25,000 nt of DNA from Glandiceps talaboti (GCF_964340395.1 NC_135562.1:13802043-13827042); one strand, 5' to 3'; counted from the stretch's first letter, positions 1 to 8,310 are shown. The notes: generated by a model not told the origin, from the sequence alone. Numbers and translations are program-made.

Positions 1-321
1 ATCAAATCATACGTTCATTTTGCTCCAACCATGACTATTCCCTTAGCAACAGAGAAATGAATATGCATATTACAAAGATAACAACAGGGATGGGTAGGTA
101 AGTGACTAAAGATTCACAAAAAATGTATGCAAATATGCCTAGCGACAGGACCATGTCCATAGACATAGCTAAATGATTGTTTATATTGAAAAGATGAAAA
201 GTGGGAATTGTAGGCAAGTTAATAAAGATTCCAAAAATGTATGCAAATATCCCTAGCAAAACGACCATGTCCATAGCAACATCCAAATATAGTTGTACTA
301 CAATGCCATTGGTGTTATCTT

Positions 322-560
322 TACCTCCTGTAAGGGAGGTTATGTTATGCTTGTGACCATCTGTCTGTCTGTCTGTCTGTCAGTCTGTCTGTCTGCTGTC
401 TGTCTGTCTGTCTAGCTGTGTATTTGGTGTGCGCGTCTGTCTGTCATTGGACACGATATCTCAAAAATTACGGCATCGATTCTAATGAAACTTGTTACAC
501 ATATTCCATATGGTAATTGAAAGAATTGATTAGATTTTGGTAAACATCCAATGAACATTG
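322..560. mobile_element. CTGT-microsatellite-bearing interspersed element, copy 1
   Basis: The unit has TTACCTCCTGTAAGGGAGGT (6-bp inverted arms ACCTCC/GGAGGT), then a short spacer, a CTGT run at 359-413, and a conserved tail containing GACACGATATCTCAAAAATT and GATTCTAATGAAACTTG. The same arrangement is at 2630-2870. No open frame or terminal repeats of known type are visible. The hairpin-microsatellite-tail layout suggests a non-autonomous element family. Class unknown. Confidence 0.35.
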
Positions 561-791
561 ATTAGTCATCTGCGTACATATATTTCATAGTTTTCAGTTT
601 AAATCTGGTTCTTTTATGAAAAAAAAGTGATTGTCCCGAATAATCGGCGGTTGCATCATTAGTAGAAGGAAAATTAATGGAATACATCAATGATGTTACT
701 TAACAGGCAAAGTAGTCTATATACGAGCTGGTTAACAGGAAGTGAAGGGATGATCCTTTAATAAAATCAAAATTAATGACATTTTCTTTAC

Positions 792-836
792 CTTCTTTCT
801 CTTTTACCATTGGTTGGCAATCGTCAACTTCCGATG
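792..836 (-). CDS. Cassette exon E3' (duplicate of E3)
   Basis: A 45-bp copy of 3097-3141. It reads ASEVDDCQPMVKEKE, one substitution (A to V) from E3. The acceptor CACTTTTACTGCAG and donor GAAG/GTAAAG are both intact. The intron upstream (about 845-900) aligns better with the intron upstream of E2 in copy 2 (AGTAAAAGTGA ... CAATTAATGCGAGTGTACAG against CAATTCAAGCCAGTGTACAG). This is the clue that E2 and E3 arose by an older duplication including flanking intron. Confidence 0.42.
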
Positions 837-1037
837 CTGCAGTAAAAGTGAATTCATATACATAAGATGAATCAATTAATGCGAGTGTACAGTTGTTAAA
901 ATAAACATGTCATATCTGCTATTCCGTATTTGGTGTATTGGTCATGACCAATAAACAATAATTAATAAATCAACTGTGGCAGTTAACATACAAAGCAATC
1001 TATATAGGTTTTAGCAGGTAAGAAATAAATGATTTAC

Positions 1038-1103
1038 CAGGAGTGATCTTCTCTTTATCTTCTTCCTCCTTTATCGATTGTTGCCCATCGTCGGATGTCA
1101 ACG
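1038..1103 (-). CDS. Cassette exon E2' (duplicate of E2)
   Basis: A 66-bp copy of the exon at 3397-3462 inside repeat copy 1. The reading frame is fully open and differs by one visible residue (LTSDD against LTPDD). The donor CCTG/GTAAAT is kept. The acceptor region has lost the TAGTAAAAGTG stretch found in copy 2, so the acceptor is now GAATTGATACAG, still ending in CAG but with a poorer pyrimidine tract. Whether it is spliced cannot be told from sequence. The conserved frame, despite changes in the intron, weakly suggests it has been coding since duplication. Confidence 0.4.
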
Positions 1104-1314
1104 CTGTATCAATTCAAGCCAGTGTACAGTAGATAAAAGAAATGTGTCTTTTATCAGTTATTCAGTATTTCGTTTTTGTTTCAAATATTGATCACGAAGT
1201 ACAATTTTAATTCATTGTATGGATCATGGCGTTATTTCGGCAGAATGCTTGAAACAAGAAATTGCATCATCTTATCCATTCTAATCCATCAAATCATACG
1301 TTCATTTTGCTCAC

Positions 1315-1352
1315 ATTCATGTAACATTTCCTGTACCTCCAGCGTTCAATTC
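1315..1352 (-). pseudogene. Truncated remnant of exon E1 in repeat copy 1
   Basis: Matches the 3' end of exon E1 (3706-3758): GTACCTCCAGCGTTCAATTC and flank are shared. A 16-bp deletion removes the CAGTAGTCATCTGATT stretch present in copy 2 and shifts the frame. The exon border changes from GAAG/GT to GAAT/GT. Similarity stops at about 1352, and unrelated sequence replaces the rest of the exon. It is therefore a broken copy, and the boundary marks one edge of the duplication. Confidence 0.6.
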
Positions 1353-1484
1353 GTCATTTGGTATGTTCATTTTTCGTTTTTATCACAAATAAAAAGATAA
1401 GGTTCAGGTGTGCTAATATACCATTCACTGTTTTACTCATTTTTAGTTCCCTTAGTAGAAGCATTACATTTTGCTTTTGCCTGT

Positions 1485-1486
<2 letters not shown>

Positions 1487-1545
<59 letters not shown>

Positions 1546-1552
1546 ATTTTTT

Positions 1553-1640
<88 letters not shown>
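1487..1640. repeat. Microsatellite (TCTG)n - (TCTG)n - (TG)n
   Basis: A pure CTGT/TCTG array at 1487-1543, a break (TATATTTTTTTC), a second array at 1553-1616, then a TG dinucleotide run to 1640. Both strands give long spurious open frames (LSVCLSVC and RQTDRQTD). Confidence 0.97.
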
Positions 1641-1645
<5 letters not shown>

Positions 1646-1659
1646 AATATGAAGTCAAA

Positions 1660-2330
1660 AACCACTGGACCGATTGCCATGACATTTGGTGGGTATATTA
1701 CCTTGGGTATTTGTTGGGAAAAAATTCAAATCAAAATGATGTTACCACCGTTTTGGGATTTGAGTAAAAGAAATGTGTGTTTTCGTCAAAATCTTAAACT
1801 CCAAATCTACTCAGCACATTGATCTGAAATTTGGTTGGAACGCTCTTAGAGATGTTTAGATTAGGAATTGTTCATGACACGATTATACCATCTGCGATAT
1901 TCAAATTATGTATACAAATGTGTCTTTGGTCAGAAATCTATAATTCCAAATCTGCTTAGCAGATTAGGCTGAACTTTTACATGGAACATTATTCCGGATG
2001 TTTATATTAAGAATATTTCATGACATGATGATCCCATCAGTGATATGTAATTTATGGCTAAAAATGTTTTTTTTGGTCAAAAATCTATAATTCCATAATT
2101 ATTGAGCAGATTGGGCTGAAAGTTAATGGGGATACATCTAGGGATGTGTGGTTGAAGCTGTATTCATAACGTGATAATCCCATCAGCAATGTAAATTAGG
2201 ACTAATATGTCAATTTTCGTCACAAACTTATATCTTGAAACTGCCTGGTGAATGGGTTGAAACTTGGTGGGGATGTTTCTGGAGGTATTATTTTGCAGTT
2301 ATTGTTGAAAACATTTTGACATGATTAGCC
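1660..2330. repeat. Diverged tandem array, period about 147 bp
   Basis: The phrase (G)GTCA-AAAATCTATAATTCC recurs in diverged form at about 1787, 1930, 2077 and 2219. Each occurrence is followed by a GATT-GGCTGAAA-TTGG-GGAA-like block and a CATGACA-GAT-ATCCCATCAG-GAT-like block. The first block, at 1670 (CCGATTGCCATGACATTTGG), fits as a fifth, most diverged unit. No unit has a sustained open frame. The array directly follows the TG run and ends where repeat copy 2 begins. Confidence 0.7.
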
Positions 2331-2629
2331 CTAGCAACCATGACTATTCCCTTAGCAACAGTGAAATGAATATGCATATTACAAAGATAACAACAGGGAT
2401 GGGTAGGTAAGTGACTAAAGATTCACAAAAAAATGTATGCAAATATGCCTAGCGACAGGACCATGTCCATAAACACAGCTAAATGATTTTTTATATTGTA
2501 AAGATGAAAAGTGGGAAGGGTAGGCAAGTTAATAACGATTCTAAAAATGTATGCAAATATCCATAGCAACACGACCATGTCCATAGCAACATCCAAATAT
2601 AGTTGTACTACAATGCCATTGGTGCTATC

Positions 2630-2870
2630 TTTACCTCCTGTAAGGGAGGTTATGTTATGCTTGTGACCATCTGTCTGTCTGTCTGTCAGTCTGTCTGTCT
2701 GTCTGTCTGTCTGTCTGTGTATTGGGTGTGCGCGTCCGTCTGTCAGTGGACACGATATCTCAAAAATTACTGCATCGATTCTAATGAAACTTGTTACATA
2801 TATTCCATAATTGTAATGGAAAGAATTGATTAGATTTTGGTAAACACCCAATGAACATTAATTAGTCATT
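2630..2870. mobile_element. CTGT-microsatellite-bearing interspersed element, copy 2
   Basis: Same layout as 322-560: inverted arms ACCTCC/GGAGGT, a CTGT run at 2671-2718 (shorter and with different interruptions), then GACACGATATCTCAAAAATT and GATTCTAATGAAACTTG. It lies within repeat copy 2, so it was copied with the larger segment rather than inserted independently. Confidence 0.35.
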
Positions 2871-3096
2871 TGCGTACATATAATTCATAGTTTTATATGA
2901 TTTTTTTAAATCTGGTTCTTTTATGAAAAAGATGATTGTCCCGAATAATCGGCGTTTGCATCATTAGTAGAAGGAAAATTAATTGAATACATCAATGGTG
3001 TTACTTAACAGACAAAGTAGTCTATATACGTGCTGGTTGACAGGAAGTGAAGGGATGATCCTTTAATAACATCAAAACTAATGACATTGTCTTTAC

Positions 3097-3141
3097 CTTC
3101 TTTCTCTTTTACCATTGGTTGGCAATCATCAGCTTCCGATG
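3097..3141 (-). CDS. Cassette exon E3, acidic/lysine-rich peptide
   Basis: A 45-bp exon (15 codons). The acceptor is TTTTGCTGCAG (AG at 3142-3143) with upstream pyrimidines, and the donor is GAAG before GTAAAG (GT at 3096-3095). In phase 1 it reads ASEADDCQPMVKEKE. Length, phase and DDxQ core match E2, so it looks like a paralogous exon. It contains one Cys. No ordered fold is expected for so short a piece. The next downstream exon is either E2' in repeat copy 1 or lies outside the window. Confidence 0.45.
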
Positions 3142-3396
3142 CTGCAGCAAAAGTTAAAATAAACATGTCATATCTGCTATTCCGTATTTGGTGTATTGGT
3201 CATGACCAGTTTCACTTCTTTCCCTTAAACAACAATGCCTGGTGTACATTTTTTCTGTTTTATTTTTTTTAAATAAAATAATACTCTCGGATTTGCACCA
3301 AGAATACAGGCAAACAATAATTAATAAATCAACTGTGGCAGTTAACAGACAAAGCAATCTATATAGGTTTTAGCAGGTAAGAAATAAATGATTTAC

Positions 3397-3462
3397 CAGG
3401 AGTGATCTTCTCTTTATCTTCTTCCTCCTTTATCGATTGTTGCCCATCGTCGGGTGTCAATG
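3397..3462 (-). CDS. Cassette exon E2, acidic/lysine-rich peptide
   Basis: A 66-bp exon. The acceptor is TTTTACTACAG (AG at 3463-3464) and the donor is CCTG before GTAAAT (GT at 3396-3395). Joined in phase 1 to the G left by exon E1 it reads A then LTPDDGQQSIK and EEEDKEKITP, with no stop, and leaves one G for the next exon. The phase fit with E1 (1-1) and E3 (1-1) supports one transcript, E1-E2-E3. The peptide is hydrophilic, acidic and probably disordered; no domain is recognised. It is homologous to E3 in pattern (A..xxDDxQ..K E..KE), and its flanking introns also match those of E3. Confidence 0.5.
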
Positions 3463-3704
3463 CTGTAGTAAAAGTGACGTTTGTATAGATAAGAAGAATC
3501 AATTCAAGCCAGTGTACAGTAGATAAAAGAAATGTGTCTTTTATCAGTTATTCAGTATTTCGTTTTTGTTTCAAATATTGATCACGAAGTACAATTTTAA
3601 TCCATTGTATCGGTCATAACGTTATTTTGGCAGAATGCTTGAAACAAGAAATTGCATCATCTTATCCATTCTAATCTATTAAATCATACGTTCATTTTGC
3701 TCAC

Positions 3705-3956
3705 CTTCATCAGTAGTCATCTGATTATAACATTTCCTGTACCTCCAGCGTTCAATTCTATATCTGAGAATTTTCGTAATGTAAGAGGGCAACATTTTAC
3801 GAATTACATTTGCACTTTCTGAAGCCATATCTTCATCCTGATTATTCCACAGTTGTTCAAGTTCTTCCACGGAATTGAGTGTGATGTTATAGGAATCAGA
3901 CTTTCCATATGTACATTCCCCACCATGGTAACATATAACTGTAATGTAGGAGCAGT
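3705..3956 (-). CDS. Coding exon E1 of an unidentified minus-strand gene
   Basis: Inferred exon of 252 bp, phase 1 at both ends. A pyrimidine-rich tract (TTGTTTATTTTTTC) precedes an AG at 3957-3958, and the exon ends GAAG before a GTGAGC donor (3699-3704). The single open frame encodes about 84 residues. A beta-like start (CSYITVICYHGGECTYG) is followed by a YNIT N-glycosylation sequon, an amphipathic stretch (LNSVEELEQLWNN), a basic helical part (KILRYRIERWRYRKC) and an acidic end. Four Cys are visible; there is no membrane segment or signal peptide within this exon. The pattern S-(V/L)-E-E-L-E-x-L-W after a beta strand loosely recalls a small alpha/beta module in invertebrate deuterostome predicted proteins, but that is from memory and weak. 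I do not recognise the gene. The upstream exon and start codon were not found. Confidence 0.55.
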
Positions 3957-4080
3957 CTATTCAATTTGAAAAAATAAACAATGTCAGATGATAAATTACT
4001 GAAAAATAATTTTAAAAATGTACACATCGCAATCAAAGGAACACTGTGTGCAAAATTGATTTCACCCTAGCTGCTTATAA
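3957..4080 (-). other. Upstream flank of exon E1
   Basis: A+T-rich stretch between the E1 acceptor and the promoter-like cluster. On the minus strand it holds a TTATAAGC TATA-like sequence at about 4077 and the polypyrimidine tract for the E1 acceptor. No convincing upstream coding exon was seen. Confidence 0.3.
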
Positions 4081-4110
4081 GTAATTGACCGATCGCCCTG
4101 AGCACTGTAG

Positions 4111-4200
4111 CCACGCCCACCTTAGTTACCGTTGCTACTATGACAACTTCGCACGTTTTGCATGGTTTGTCGTAGGTAAAACATGGCGTCCAACATGGCG
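4111..4200. promoter_or_regulatory. Candidate promoter: KLF-like, X-box-like and two YY1-like sites
   Basis: Within 90 bp of locally CpG-containing DNA in an A+T-rich setting are four motifs. CCACGCCCAC (4111-4120) is a KLF/GC-box type. GTTACCGTTGCTAC (4125-4138) on the other strand reads GTAGCA-AC-GGTAAC, one mismatch from an RFX X-box. Two ACATGGCG sites (ATGGCG at 4183-4188 and 4195-4200) match the YY1 core AANATGGCG, 12 bp apart. Such a combination is typical of metazoan core promoters. Direction is undecided: it lies about 150 bp upstream of minus-strand exon E1 and could also fire on the plus strand, where ATGGCGTCC would be a short 13-codon frame. Confidence 0.35.
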
Positions 4201-4220
4201 ATCACTGAAAAATACTATTC

Positions 4221-5556
4221 ATAATTTGAGAGTTCTTTATTGTTCCACTGCCACCAAGGCAAAGATGGTGTATTATAGGCTTTCATACGGTCGGTACATC
4301 GATGGCAACAATTTATTTTAGTTCGGGTAGTGTCAGTTCATCAAATTTTATCGAAGTATGAGAAACCACATGGCAGATGCATGTTGAATAAGATTATACA
4401 TCATAGCCGTCCCCGTTCCTGTACAGATGGGTACGTATTCATTTATTTCACTAATGTTTTCATTGATTTTCACATTTCATAGGAATACTTTTTGTTTTAC
4501 AATAAATTCCACTTGGTGACCAAGATAAACCATCAGATGAGAAGTAAACTAATATGATTCACCGTTGCATCGCTACGATATAGAATATTATGAATAACAA
4601 GTTTGTTATTGACGAAAAATGGTTTTAGATTTGTATCAACTTACTTTTACATAACTAAATTATTACACGAAATGAGAAATAAGGTACCAGTTGTACAAAT
4701 TAAAATATGCCACTACTGTACAAGTATAAATACTTTCCCCATGTACAAATCCTCTTTGTTTTTTGTTTATTTACTTACATTTGTTTATTCATATATTTTG
4801 GGGGGTTGCTGTTGCAGAAGATATTTATCACATTTCTTGCTTTTCTTATTTCAATAAAAAAATTACTGAAAATGAAATGGATCAGATGCACTAGTGGTGA
4901 TGTAAAATATTGGAACAATATAACTTTGATTTTGAGTCATGTCATGTCAGTGGTATTTACAAATTCTGATATCTAATTGCAATCTTGTTGCTTGACATTT
5001 TTGTTTTGTATCTGGATTCACTAAAGCAAACAGGAAATACACTTAGAGATAAAAGACCCCTTACTACATCGAAATGAAATTTGTATAAACAGTCAAAAAT
5101 AGGCCCAACAATATTACATATATTTTCACCATTAAAATATATCACGTTATTATAAAAAACTCAGTTATTGATGTGATCCCTGAAACCAAAGAGTACATAA
5201 TGGGGAGAAATGAACATAAAATATAAATAAACGATATAAATAAAGTCACATGCAGGTCACCCTTGTGTGTCATTCCCGTCAAAAGGTCACAAATGCGTAT
5301 GGCGACACTTTCTTTCAAAGGGCAACATGCGGGAAGGCCAGTATAAAATATGAAGAAATTGTGTTCACTGATGTTATCAAACTATGTCCCTGCACATTTA
5401 AAGTAAAATTTCATTTTCGTAGTTATTTTAACCTCCTGAATGTTGATCGCGTTTATATTTGCCTGTTAAACCATGGATGTCGTAGGGTTCAAACATGCTT
5501 GCATGCACTCGTACTCCTAAAAGTTTGACTGTCGACAATAGATGTCAAATGTCATT
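4221..5556. other. A+T-rich stretch without a supportable gene
   Basis: Short open frames occur (for example 5250-5528 plus, 92 codons; 4707-4976 plus), but none has recognisable motifs, splice-site support or family resemblance. No long repeat was noticed. Probably intergenic or intronic. Confidence 0.6.
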
Positions 5557-5880
5557 AGTTTATTATAAATATCAGCAATTTTGTTACAAATGTCATAGTT
5601 TATCACAAATGTCGGCAATTTTATTACAATTATCGTTAGTTTATTACAAATATCGGCAATTTTGTTACAAATGTCGTTAGTTTATCACAAATGTGATCAA
5701 TTTTATTACAAATGTCGTTAGTTTATTACAAATGTCGGCAATTTTATTACAATTATCGTTAGTTTATTACAAATGTCGGCAATTTTGTTACAAATGTCGT
5801 TTGTTTATCACAAATGTCTGCATATTTATTACAAATGTCGTCAGTTTATTACAAATGTCGATAATTTTATTACAAGTCTC
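5557..5880. repeat. 41-bp minisatellite, about 8 units
   Basis: The unit runs AGTTTATTACAAATRTCGGC then AATTTTRTTACAAATGTCGTT. Each 41-bp unit is two diverged half units of about 20 bp, both containing TTACAAATGTCG or a close variant. Eight units fit the span (8 x 41 = 328). Because 41 is not a multiple of 3, it opens in several frames, giving spurious frames rich in LLQMS/FITNV. Confidence 0.9.
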
Positions 5881-5884
5881 TTGA

Positions 5885-6440
5885 AATATACAAAAAAAGT
5901 TGTAATGTTATATATAGTGGCCACAACTACATTTGGCTGTGCTATTATTAAACATTCTACAAGTTCAAAATTGAATACAAAAAATAATGATTTAATTGAA
6001 ATGGAGATAAGATTTCATTATTTTAGAGAAAGGGATTGGGTAGACGTTATTCTCCCCTTTTATTCTGTCTTTCATCTAAATCAGAACTCATTCCTGGCTC
6101 TACAGGTCAACTATCCCTGAAATCCCTTCCCTATCAGATTTAAAATGATGAACTACTACATATAGTGCGCAGCTCACTAAACCATGCACATCCTGGAAAA
6201 CGCCACTAAAATTGAATAGATTGATGAAGAATAGAAAATCACTGTAATGATATGAAAGGGGGCTGCAGTACTCAAACATTGATGGTATAAGTCAAATCGA
6301 TACACATCAGTGGCGACAAATCTCACAAATTCCATGTAAATGTCATGCGAATATATTCTGTTAAATTGCTCAGTATCCCCGGCAACTGGCAATTACACAG
6401 TTACATTCATGCATTCATCCATCCATCCAACCATCTATCA
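5885..6440. other. Unique A+T-rich stretch, no gene seen
   Basis: No recognisable coding, RNA or repeat feature. A 71-codon minus frame (6177-6392) has no family resemblance. Confidence 0.55.
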
Positions 6441-6444
6441 ATTT

Positions 6445-6664
6445 GTTCGTTCGTTCGTTCGTTCATTTATTCATTCATTCATTCATTCATTCATTCATTC
6501 ATTCATTCATTCATTCATTCATTCATTCATTCATTCATTCATACATCCATCAATTAATTAATTAGTTCCTTCAAATTAATGGCATCCACCCATCCATTAA
6601 CTAATTAATTAATTTGTGCATTCATTCATTCATTCATTCATTCATTCATTCATTCATTCATCCA
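6445..6664. repeat. Microsatellites (TTCG)5, (TTCA)n twice
   Basis: TTCG run at 6445-6464, TTCA run at 6470-6543, an A+T-rich spacer containing ATTAATTAATT twice, then a second TTCA run at 6619-6664. Open frames here read SFIHSFIH and are artefacts. Confidence 0.97.
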
Positions 6665-6728
6665 TTCATTCATTTCTTTGTTCGTTAATTCGCTCGGTTG
6701 TTTGTTCAATCATTCTTGCACTTCATCA

Positions 6729-6737
6729 CATATATAC

Positions 6738-6805
<68 letters not shown>
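6729..6805. repeat. Microsatellite (CATA)n-(TA)n
   Basis: A short CATA run is followed by a long pure TA run (about 6751-6805), a self-complementary stretch prone to cruciform formation and length change. Confidence 0.97.
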
Positions 6806-6809
<4 letters not shown>

Positions 6810-6984
6810 ATTGATTGAAATAATAATAACTTGTTTATTTGTTCAATTAATTATTATATTAATCATTTCAATTAATGCTTGTTAAATCTACTTTAGTTTG
6901 ACGTAATGTTTTTGCAATCTTGTATTTCTTTATTTAGATAACCCATGTGTTAGTGTGAAAGGAAGGACCCTCCTTAATGTAAAT

Positions 6985-7132
6985 TTTTATTACAAATTTC
7001 GGCAATTTTTATTACATTTGTCGTTCATAGAAATTATTACAAATGTCGGTTTTATTACGTGAAAAACGTGATTTTTATTACAAATATCGGCGTTATTACA
7101 AATTTCGGCAATTATTACAAATGTCGGTTGTA
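6985..7132. repeat. Second, irregular array of the TTATTACAAATGTCGG motif
   Basis: At least six occurrences of ATTACAAAT-TCGG-like half units with irregular spacing. These are the same half unit as in the 41-bp minisatellite at 5557-5880, separated from it by 1.1 kb. The array stops exactly where BEL/Pao gag similarity begins, so the retroelement appears to be inserted in, or truncated against, a once longer array. Confidence 0.8.
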
Positions 7133-7558
7133 CACACCATAAGCAAGGAGGTACACGCCCTTCGAGCCAGGTCGTCACAGACACTCATCTGTTAAGAATG
7201 TAATACGGACTTTGAAACATCCATGACTGCCACTTTCTACACAAAGGGCGGATCCGACAAACCTCAGAAGGCAAGACTGTGCATATTCTGCAAGCGCTTG
7301 CACTTTCCAAATGAATGTCAAATCCTGACCGACAAAGAGAAACGCCTTGATATTGTGAAACGAGACAAACTTTGTTTTAATTGCGTAGGTAAACACAGGG
7401 TAAGTGATCGCAAATCTAAGTGCTGTGTCGCACTTGCAAGAAAAAACACCACATCTAGTTATGTAAGGGGAAAACTCCCACAAAGGATGCCGACAGTTCT
7501 ACAGCCAAATCTGAAGGATAGCAGATTTCCTCACAAACTACTACTCAAGTAACCCTAT
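7133..7558 (+). pseudogene. BEL/Pao gag C-terminal part with zinc knuckles
   Basis: The open part 7223-7552 contains CIFCKRLHFPNEC, a perfect C-x2-C-x3-H-x4-C knuckle. It is followed by the conserved spacer RLDIVKRDKLCFNC and GKHRVS, typical of BEL/Pao nucleocapsid. In the second knuckle the fourth ligand is replaced: after H the sequence is RVSDRKSKCC, with Arg (CGC) where Cys (TGC) is expected. Upstream, 7133-7190 continues gag-like in the same frame (KEVHALRA) until a stop. The family role is packaging of element RNA. Truncated at the 5' end. Confidence 0.8.
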
Positions 7559-7619
7559 CTTCAGCCGCTGACACAGATATAAAAAAATGACAACTCCTAT
7601 AATGCATCATCAGGAGACA

Positions 7620-7960
7620 CTAACGCAACCGTTACAATACTCTTTGATTTGGGCGCTACTCATACCTTCGTTACCGCAGACCTCATCAAAAGACTGAACG
7701 TGAAACCTACGATTTCAAGAGTCACCAACCTCGAAACATTTGGAGATGACAATTCATGCACTGGACAATTTAAAGTCCAAACTCTTTCAATATATACAAT
7801 TAATGGAGGGAAATGCAACACTTCCGCACTGATCACACCGAAGATCACACCTTCTATTAAGAATTTATCAAGAATTTAATCATGCACTCACTAGTTGATT
7901 TACCTCACCTACGTGATTTAACACCAGCTCACCCTGCATCGGAAATTGATTTAATTGAGA
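7620..7960 (+). pseudogene. BEL/Pao aspartic protease remnant
   Basis: The frame reads ILFDLGATHTFVTADL at about 7637-7684, the retropepsin active-site region. The usual D-S/T-G triad is D-L-G here (Asp at 7646-7648), so the enzyme would be impaired. The frame ends at TAA near 7877. A shifted frame continues with LVDLPHLRDLTPAHP and SEIDLIE (about 7884-7958), matching the conserved stretch that follows BEL/Pao protease and leads into reverse transcriptase. Similarity to that linker stops there, where the deletion begins. Confidence 0.75.
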
Positions 7961-8310
7961 TATCTATATCACATATCAGTTTCGGACAATAACCTCACTG
8001 ATTCAACCATTGATCACCACACTTCACCAACTACTAAAGCTGAGAGTATTGGAATACAACGAATTATCAATATTGATATATTTGGATCACTGCCTAAACT
8101 TCTTCGCATTAGGGCACTCATCCTCAGATTTATCGCACGCTTGAAATGCGATGACTCGCAAAAATGGACAAGCTGAAACAGAAGAAATATAAGCTGAACA
8201 CAAGTGGATACAAGATATTGAACGTGAAGAATATAGCAACAAGATTCATTCACTACAACAAGAGAGTAGAAACCTCGGACATTCGACTAGACCACTGTAA
8301 CTCTTCGTGA
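7961..8310 (+). pseudogene. BEL/Pao integrase N-terminal region (pre-zinc-finger)
   Basis: About 8068-8176 reads RIINIDIFGSLPKLLRIRA and LILRF, like the region between RNase H and the integrase zinc finger in BEL/Pao polyproteins. It continues in a shifted frame with EHKWIQDIERE and a HSLQQ-type stretch at 8190-8265. Stops and frameshifts near 8174 and 8300 break it. Confidence 0.65.

Larger units (their letters stand above)
26..1352. repeat. Direct repeat, copy 1 (exon-bearing segment)
   Basis: Aligns by eye over almost its whole length with 2335-3758. It starts at CAACCATGACTATTCCC and ends inside the sequence matching exon E1, at TTCAATTC. It contains a CTGT microsatellite and two minus-strand exon copies (792-836 and 1038-1103). 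Relative to copy 2 it lacks about 100 bp (3209-3312 in copy 2), lacks 16 bp inside the E1 remnant, and has about 47 bp more upstream of exon E3'. Bases 1-25 match the stretch just before the E1 donor in both copies (AAATCATACGTTCATTTTGC). A third copy therefore probably ends at the left edge of the window, making this part of a tandem series. Confidence 0.9.
2335..3758. repeat. Direct repeat, copy 2 (exon-bearing segment)
   Basis: Second copy of the segment at 26-1352, same orientation, offset 2309 bp at its left end and about 2406 bp at its right end. The offset changes because of indels, mainly the copy-2-specific stretch 3209-3312. Copy 2 carries the intact 3' part of exon E1, both cassette exons (3397-3462 and 3097-3141), and the same CTGT-bearing element. 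Most of the copy 1 to copy 2 differences I see are single-base substitutions, so the duplication is fairly recent. Confidence 0.9.

Noticed and set aside
1354-1822. Open frames on both strands across 1354-1822
   Set aside because: Dominated by the TCTG/TG microsatellite; flanking residues have no family resemblance.
5250-5528. 92-codon plus frame
   Set aside because: No motif, no splice or promoter support, ordinary length for chance in this region.
5557-5880. CRISPR-like repeat array
   Set aside because: Units are contiguous diverged tandem repeats without unique spacers, in a eukaryotic context.
5495-6120. Frames rich in LLQMS and FITNV
   Set aside because: Produced by the 41-bp minisatellite; the period is not a multiple of three, so no single repeated peptide is maintained.
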